NCBI GenBank assembly: GCA_028689585.1
Contig: JAQVCW010000035.1
Coordinates: forward strand, 1-35,936
From: Lachnospiraceae bacterium
Lineage (GTDB): Bacteria > Bacillota > Clostridia > Lachnospirales > Lachnospiraceae
Length of the DNA: 35,936 bases
Direction of reading: 5' to 3'
In this document: positions 31,118 to 35,936 of the stretch, piece by piece
Numbering within the stretch: position 1 is the first letter of the stretch
Layout of the letters: each line of letters starts with the position of its first letter
The notes under the pieces: model-generated
Databases searched by the model: none
Told to the model about the DNA's origin: nothing
The model's input: the letters and a program-made list of their open reading frames with translations, nothing else
Made by a program: the position numbers and the translations under genes

Positions 31118-31426
31118 ATGAAAATGTACCTGATCAGTGATAATGTGGACACCCTGACGGGAATGCGTCTGGCAGGAGTAGAAGGATGTGTCGTACATGA
31201 ACGGACGGAACTGCGGGAGGCTCTGGAGAGAACCCTGCAGGATACCTCCGTGGGAATTATCCTTTTGACGGAAAAGTTTGGAAGGGAGTTCCCGGAAATC
31301 ATAGACGATGTGAGACTAAACCGTAAATTCCCTCTGCTGATTGAGATTCCGGACCGACATGGAACCGGGCGCAGACCGGATTTTATCACTGCATATGTAA
31401 ATGAAGCGATTGGACTGAAGCTGTAA
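31118..31426 (+). CDS. ntpG: V-type ATPase subunit F
   Basis: 102-residue Rossmann-like central-shaft protein that binds subunit D. Typical MYLISDNVDTLTGMRLAGVEG start and VGIILLTEKFG middle; the C-terminal part ends in a helix NEAIGLKL. It begins 4 bases after the ntpK stop with no separate strong ribosome site, so it is likely coupled to ntpK. Confidence 0.88.
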   Translation: MKMYLISDNVDTLTGMRLAGVEGCVVHERTELREALERTLQDTSVGIILLTEKFGREFPEIIDDVRLNRKFPLLIEIPDRHGTGRRPDFITAYVNEAIGLKL

Positions 31427-31457
31427 ACACTAAGATTAAGTAAAGAAGGTGGTTCGT

Positions 31458-32045
31458 TTGACGAGCGAAGAAAAACTGAAGCATTTTGAGGAATCTGCCA
31501 TTGGAAGAGCCAACGAACTGAGCGAAGAGATGCTCTCCGAGTATCAGGCATCTCTGAATAAAAACTCCAGAGAATATCAGGATTCCAAAAATCAGCAGGC
31601 ACTGCTGAAGGTAAAGACAGAAATCCAGAATCTGAAGAGAGAAAGCAACATTTCCCTGTCCAGAGAGCAGATGAATATCAAGAGAAATTATATTCAGAAA
31701 ATGGAAGAACTGACCGGACAGCTTTTTGCAGAGGTCAGGGATAAAGTAGAGAATTACAAAAAAACTCCGGAATATGCGCAGCTTTTGGAGCGGCAGATCC
31801 GGGAGATCCAAAAGATCGCCGGAGAGAAGGAATATGAGATCTGTCTGAGCCCTTCCGACGGGGATAAATGCGAAGCTCTGAGACAAAAGACCGGAGCCAA
31901 TCTGAAGCTGTCAGGGGAAGCTTTCCTGGGAGGAACCAGAGGAATGCTGGATCATCAGCGCATCCTGGTGGATTACTCTTTCGATTCCCGCATGAGGGAG
32001 CTGCAGGATAACTTCACATTTGAGGGAGGTATGTCCCATGAATAA
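31458..32045 (+). CDS. ntpE: V-type ATPase subunit E (peripheral stalk)
   Basis: 195 residues: long N-terminal coiled coil (about 1-105) and a compact C-terminal domain with SGEAFLGGTRGMLDHQRILVDYSFDSRM, as in bacterial and archaeal E subunits. The TTG at 31458 is preferred because GAAGGTGG then lies about 6 bases upstream; a GTG three codons earlier would overlap that site. The stop overlaps the ntpA start by 8 bases. Confidence 0.85.
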   Translation: MTSEEKLKHFEESAIGRANELSEEMLSEYQASLNKNSREYQDSKNQQALLKVKTEIQNLKRESNISLSREQMNIKRNYIQKMEELTGQLFAEVRDKVENYKKTPEYAQLLERQIREIQKIAGEKEYEICLSPSDGDKCEALRQKTGANLKLSGEAFLGGTRGMLDHQRILVDYSFDSRMRELQDNFTFEGGMSHE

Positions 32046-33804
32046 TACTGGTGTCATCTACGGCATCAACGGGCCTGTGGTTTATCTGAAAGGCAATACC
32101 GGATTTAAAATGCATGAGATGGTCTATGTGGGACCGGAAAAGCTGGTAGGTGAGGTCATCAATCTGACCAAAGACACCACTACAGTACAGGTATACGAAG
32201 AGACTTCCGGACTTCGTCCGGGAGAGACAGCACAGGCAACGGGAGATGCCATTTCAGTTACCCTGGGGCCTGGCATCCTGACCAATATTTTTGATGGTAT
32301 CGAGCGTCCCCTGAATGAGATCGCGGCACGCAGCGGGAAGTACATTACCCGTGGTGTCAGTGTGGATGCATTGAATACCGAAAAAAAATGGAGCACCCAT
32401 ATCACGGTAAAGCCGGGAGATACGATCTTTGGAGGAGCGATTATAGCCGAGGTGCAGGAAACACCGGCTATTCTGCATAAGTCCATGGTTCCGCCCAATG
32501 TATCCGGTGTGGTAAAGAGCGTGGCGGAGGACGGAGATTATACGATAACGGATACCATCGTGACGCTGACCGGAAAAGACGGACAGGATATTCCTTTGAA
32601 GCTGGCGCAGAAATGGCCGATCCGTATGCCAAGACCTACTGCAGAGCGGGAGCCCGGCAACCGTCCGCTGGTAACCGGGCAGCGTATCCTGGATACCATG
32701 TTTCCCATTGCAAAAGGGGGAACGGCAGCGATACCGGGAGGCTTCGGAACCGGTAAGACCATGACGCAGCATCAGATCGCAAAATGGTCCGATGCGGATA
32801 TTATTATTTATATCGGCTGCGGCGAGCGCGGCAATGAAATGACACAGGTACTGGAAGAGTTTTCCGAGCTGGTGGATCCCAAGACAGGCAATCCGCTGAT
32901 GGACCGGACCGCTCTGATCGCCAATACTTCCAATATGCCGGTGGCAGCCAGAGAGGCTTCGATCTATACCGGCGTCACCCTGGCGGAGTATTACCGGGAT
33001 ATGGGATATGATGTGGCTATTATGGCCGACTCCACTTCCCGCTGGGCCGAAGCGCTGAGAGAGCTGTCAGGACGTCTGGAAGAGATGCCTGCAGAAGAAG
33101 GCTTCCCGGCTTACCTGGCTTCCCGTCTGGCGGTGTTCTATGAGAGAGCCGGACTGATGAAGAATTTGAACGGAACGGAAGGCTCCGTATCCATGATCGG
33201 TGCAGTATCCCCTCAGGGCGGTGACTTTTCCGAGCCGGTTACCCAGAATACCAAACGTTTTGTCCGCTGCTTCTGGGGACTGGATAAATCCCTGGCTTAT
33301 GCCAGACATTTTCCGGCGATCCACTGGCTTACCAGCTACAGCGAATATATAGGTGACCTGGCATCCTGGTACAATGAAAATGTGGATGAACATTTTGTGG
33401 AGTACCGCAGCCGGATCCTGGCCATTTTGAACCAGGAAAGCAGTCTGATGGAAATCGTAAAGCTGATCGGCAGTGATGTGCTGCCGGACGATCAGAAGCT
33501 GACGCTGGAGATCGCCCGTGTGATCCGTCTGGGATTTCTGCAGCAGAATGCCTTTCACGCAGAAGATACCTGTGTTCCTCTGAAAAAACAGTTCCTTATG
33601 ATGGATATTATACTGTATCTGCAGGAGCGGGCAAAGGAACTGGTGGTAAAGGGAATGCCCATGTCCGTGCTGAAGGAAAGCAATATCTTTGACCGGATCG
33701 TTTCGATTAAATATGATGTAGCCAACAATGAACTGGAGAAATTTAAGGAATACCGTCAGGCTATCGATGAATTTTACCAGCAGGTGCTGGAGAAGAATGG
33801 ATAA
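32038..33804 (+). CDS. ntpA: V-type ATPase catalytic subunit A
   Basis: 588-residue nucleotide-hydrolysing subunit. Walker A GGFGTGKT (235-241 region, Lys240), the catalytic Glu in GCGERGNEM, and the A-subunit signature [23 protein letters not shown]. The non-homologous insert between the N-terminal barrel and the P-loop, diagnostic of V/A-type A subunits, is present (about 110-190). The ATG at 32038 has GAGGGAGG 8 bases upstream. Confidence 0.96.
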   Translation: MNNTGVIYGINGPVVYLKGNTGFKMHEMVYVGPEKLVGEVINLTKDTTTVQVYEETSGLRPGETAQATGDAISVTLGPGILTNIFDGIERPLNEIAARSGKYITRGVSVDALNTEKKWSTHITVKPGDTIFGGAIIAEVQETPAILHKSMVPPNVSGVVKSVAEDGDYTITDTIVTLTGKDGQDIPLKLAQKWPIRMPRPTAEREPGNRPLVTGQRILDTMFPIAKGGTAAIPGGFGTGKTMTQHQIAKWSDADIIIYIGCGERGNEMTQVLEEFSELVDPKTGNPLMDRTALIANTSNMPVAAREASIYTGVTLAEYYRDMGYDVAIMADSTSRWAEALRELSGRLEEMPAEEGFPAYLASRLAVFYERAGLMKNLNGTEGSVSMIGAVSPQGGDFSEPVTQNTKRFVRCFWGLDKSLAYARHFPAIHWLTSYSEYIGDLASWYNENVDEHFVEYRSRILAILNQESSLMEIVKLIGSDVLPDDQKLTLEIARVIRLGFLQQNAFHAEDTCVPLKKQFLMMDIILYLQERAKELVVKGMPMSVLKESNIFDRIVSIKYDVANNELEKFKEYRQAIDEFYQQVLEKNG

Positions 33805-33816
33805 GGAGGGAACAAA

Positions 33817-35193
33817 ATGGCAATTGAATATTTAGGACTCAGCCAGATACAGGGCCCTCTGGTGATACTGGAAGGTGTGGAGAACGCCTTCTTTGATGAG
33901 ATCGTAGAGATTACCGTAGCCGGAAATGAAAAGAAAATGGGCCGTATTATTGAAATATATGAGGATAAAGCGGTCATTCAGGTATTTGAGTCTACGGAAA
34001 GCATGTCTCTGAAAAATACCAGCTCCAGACTGACGGGACATCCGATGGAAATTCCGCTGTCATCCGACATTCTGGGACGTACCTTTAACGGCATTGGACA
34101 GCCCATTGATCACCTTGGGCCGATACATGCGGAGGTCAGCCGTGATATCAACGGACTTCCGCTGAACCCGGTGACCAGAGAGTATCCGCGTAACTATATC
34201 CGTACCGGTATTTCGGCTATTGACGGTCTGACCACACTGATTCGAGGACAGAAGCTGCCGATTTTCTCCGGAAACGGACTTCCTCATGACCGTCTGGCAG
34301 CCCAGATCGTAAAGCAGGCCTCTCTGGGTGAGGATTCCGATGAAAAATTCGCTATTGTGTTTGCTGCCATGGGTGTCAAGTATGATGTGGCGGAGTATTT
34401 CCGCAATACCTTTGAGGAGAGCGGTGTATCCGATCATGTGGTAATGTATCTGAACCTGGCAAATGATCCGGTAGTAGAACGTCTGATCACGCCAAAGGCG
34501 GCGCTGACCGCAGCGGAATATCTGGCATTTGAGAAAAATATGCACATTCTGGTGGTTCTGACGGATATGACCAGCTTTGCAGAGGCCATGCGTGAGGTAT
34601 CTTCTTCCAAAGGAGAGATTCCTTCCAGAAAAGGATATCCGGGCTACCTTTACAGCGAACTGGCTACCGTATACGAACGTGCGGGCCTGGTACGGGGCGT
34701 AAATGGTTCCGTGACGCAGATCCCGATTCTGACTATGCCGAATGATGACATTACGCACCCGATTCCCGATCTGACCGGTTATATTACCGAGGGACAGATC
34801 GTACTGGACCGAACCATGCACGGCCAGGGCATCTATCCGCCAATCAACGTGCTGCCGTCTCTGTCCCGTCTGATGAAGGATGGTATTGGCGAAGGCTATA
34901 CCAGAGAGGATCACCAGGCAGTGGCCAATCAGCTTTTCTCCTGCTACGCAGCCGTGGGCGATGCCAGAGCACTGGCTTCTGTTATCGGTGAAGATGAGCT
35001 TTCCGCTCTGGATAAGCAGTATCTGAAGTTCGGCCAGGCCTTTGAAGAGCGTTTTGTGGGCCAGGGGGAAGAGGAAAACCGCACGATACTGGAAACTCTG
35101 GATCTGGGCTGGGAGCTGCTGCGCATGATCCCGCGTCAGGAACTGGATCGTATCGATACGAAGCTGCTTGATCAGTATTATGACAGAAAGTAA
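33817..35193 (+). CDS. ntpB: V-type ATPase non-catalytic subunit B
   Basis: 458 residues. Homologous to A but with a degenerate P-loop ([14 protein letters not shown] in place of GxxxxGKT), as expected for the B subunit, which only helps form the active sites. Typical blocks are [60 protein letters not shown] and [34 protein letters not shown] precedes the ATG, 12 bases after ntpA. Confidence 0.96.
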   Translation: MAIEYLGLSQIQGPLVILEGVENAFFDEIVEITVAGNEKKMGRIIEIYEDKAVIQVFESTESMSLKNTSSRLTGHPMEIPLSSDILGRTFNGIGQPIDHLGPIHAEVSRDINGLPLNPVTREYPRNYIRTGISAIDGLTTLIRGQKLPIFSGNGLPHDRLAAQIVKQASLGEDSDEKFAIVFAAMGVKYDVAEYFRNTFEESGVSDHVVMYLNLANDPVVERLITPKAALTAAEYLAFEKNMHILVVLTDMTSFAEAMREVSSSKGEIPSRKGYPGYLYSELATVYERAGLVRGVNGSVTQIPILTMPNDDITHPIPDLTGYITEGQIVLDRTMHGQGIYPPINVLPSLSRLMKDGIGEGYTREDHQAVANQLFSCYAAVGDARALASVIGEDELSALDKQYLKFGQAFEERFVGQGEEENRTILETLDLGWELLRMIPRQELDRIDTKLLDQYYDRK

Positions 35194-35202
35194 GGTGAGC
35201 CT

Positions 35203-35817
35203 ATGGATCCAAAGACATTTGCCACCAAAGGAAACCTGATTGCGGCCAAGAATTCTCTGAAGCTGGCCCGTCAGGGCTATGAGCTGATGGACAAGAAGCG
35301 GAATATTCTGATCCGGGAGCTGATGGAGCTGATCGATCAGGCATCGGAAATCCAGTCACAGATCGATGTGACCTTCCGAACGGCCTATACTGCCCTGCAA
35401 AAGGCCAATATAGAGCTGGGCATCAGCCATGTGGAAGAGATTTCCTATTCCGTTCCGGTAGAAGAAACGATTCGCATCAAAACCAGAAGCATCATGGGCA
35501 CGGAAATTCCGCTGGCGGAGTATGACCGGAAAAAGCCCATGCCTACCTACTCTTTTTACTCTACAAAACGGTCTCTGGATGCAGCGAAGATCGCGTTTGA
35601 ACAGGTGAAGGATCTGACGCTTCATCTGTCCACCGTAGAAAACTCGGCCTACCGTCTGGCGGCCAGCATCCGAAAGACGCAGAAGCGGGCCAATGCGCTG
35701 AAGAATATCACAATTCCCACGTATGAGGCTCTGACCAAGAGCATAACCAATGCGCTGGAGGAAAAAGAGAGAGAAGAATTTACACGGTTGAAGGTAATTA
35801 AGCGGATGCAGAAGTAA
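35203..35817 (+). CDS. ntpD: V-type ATPase subunit D (central shaft)
   Basis: 204 residues, mostly two long helices that form the rotating shaft inside A3B3. Family start TKGNLIAAKNSLKLARQGYELMDKKRNILIREL and the C-terminal RRT-like region (IRKTQKRANALKNITIPTY). It begins 9 bases after ntpB, with AAGGTGAG as ribosome site. Last gene before the contig end; a G-rich palindromic repeat follows at once. Confidence 0.94.
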   Translation: MDPKTFATKGNLIAAKNSLKLARQGYELMDKKRNILIRELMELIDQASEIQSQIDVTFRTAYTALQKANIELGISHVEEISYSVPVEETIRIKTRSIMGTEIPLAEYDRKKPMPTYSFYSTKRSLDAAKIAFEQVKDLTLHLSTVENSAYRLAASIRKTQKRANALKNITIPTYEALTKSITNALEEKEREEFTRLKVIKRMQK

Positions 35818-35911
35818 CAGGGGGGCGGTTCTTGGGCGGAGGGGGGACGGTTCTCGGGCGGGGGGCGGCAGGGGGACGGTTCTTCAGGGGACGGTTCTCT
35901 TCAAGAGAACC
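35818..35911 (+). repeat. G-rich REP-like repeat, cut by contig end
   Basis: Several imperfect copies of GGGGACGGTTCTC/TTC occur in tandem, ending in the palindrome GGTTCTCTT-C-AAGAGAACC. The right arm should continue as GTCCCC to match GGGGACGG on the left, but the sequence changes to adapter. Such palindromes are common REP-type units and would also act as a terminator for the operon. Confidence 0.75.
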
Positions 35912-35936
35912 AGATCGGAAGAGCGTCGTGTAGGGA
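35912..35936 (+). other. Illumina sequencing adapter remnant
   Basis: The final 25 bases begin AGATCGGAAGAGCGTCGTGT and match the TruSeq universal adapter as read through into the far end of a fragment. Not genomic. Confidence 0.97.

Noticed and set aside
34060-34914. 284-codon minus-strand frame
   Set aside because: Antisense shadow of ntpB.

Overview
The window reads as a chromosomal piece of a gut-type Clostridia, most likely Lachnospiraceae. Host genes are moderately GC-rich and carry strong AGGAGG ribosome sites. They include a V-type ATPase operon, a 4Fe-4S aldo/keto reductase, a DeoR-controlled hexulose-phosphate pair and an M32 carboxypeptidase. Tn916/Tn1549-type element debris lies between them. 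The last 25 bases are Illumina adapter, so the right edge is a contig end and not biology.

Layout. 1-360: 3' end of a TnpB gene and its IS605-type right end with a likely omegaRNA. 370-3460: trxB (behind a 15-bp tandem repeat that runs into its Shine-Dalgarno) and a secreted SH3-SH3-NlpC/P60 wall hydrolase. 3460-4030: AT-rich gap with three perfect DnaA boxes and one variant. 4031-5560: zinc phospholipase C-like protein facing a PPK2 polyphosphate kinase. 5650-7810: aldo/keto reductase behind a promoter with a 19-bp spacer (MerR type), then larE. 7794-10125: a DeoR regulator divergent from hxlB-hxlA, with a 44-bp perfect palindrome overlapping or touching both promoters. 10111-11619: M32 carboxypeptidase.

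About 11640-18740 is a collapsed Tn916-family integrative element. int, xis, an Orf8-like gene and an Orf7-like sigma factor are intact. The transfer genes survive only as fragments (Orf14, Orf15, Orf21, Orf23 and a thioester surface protein), and one 1.6-kb piece is inverted. An alpha/beta hydrolase with an EF-hand-like loop is carried inside. About 18900-24000 is a graveyard: a discoidin-like host gene, an IS200/IS605 copy with broken tnpB, a second element tail (KTR pseudogene, secreted protein, histidine kinase piece fused to a foreign signal peptide), an XRE regulator and small remnants.

From 24100 the host chromosome resumes: tRNA-Lys(CUU), an AI-2E family transporter, an unlisted 49-residue small gene, trmB, and a nine-gene V-ATPase operon (stalk coil-C-I-K-F-E-A-B-D) behind a structured 5' leader. 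A roughly 50-bp dispersed repeat occurs near the small gene and again inside the V-ATPase operon, with a shorter piece in the hxl leader. The most promising undescribed signals are the V-ATPase leader RNA, the hxl/deoR palindrome, the DnaA-box cluster and the dispersed structured repeat.
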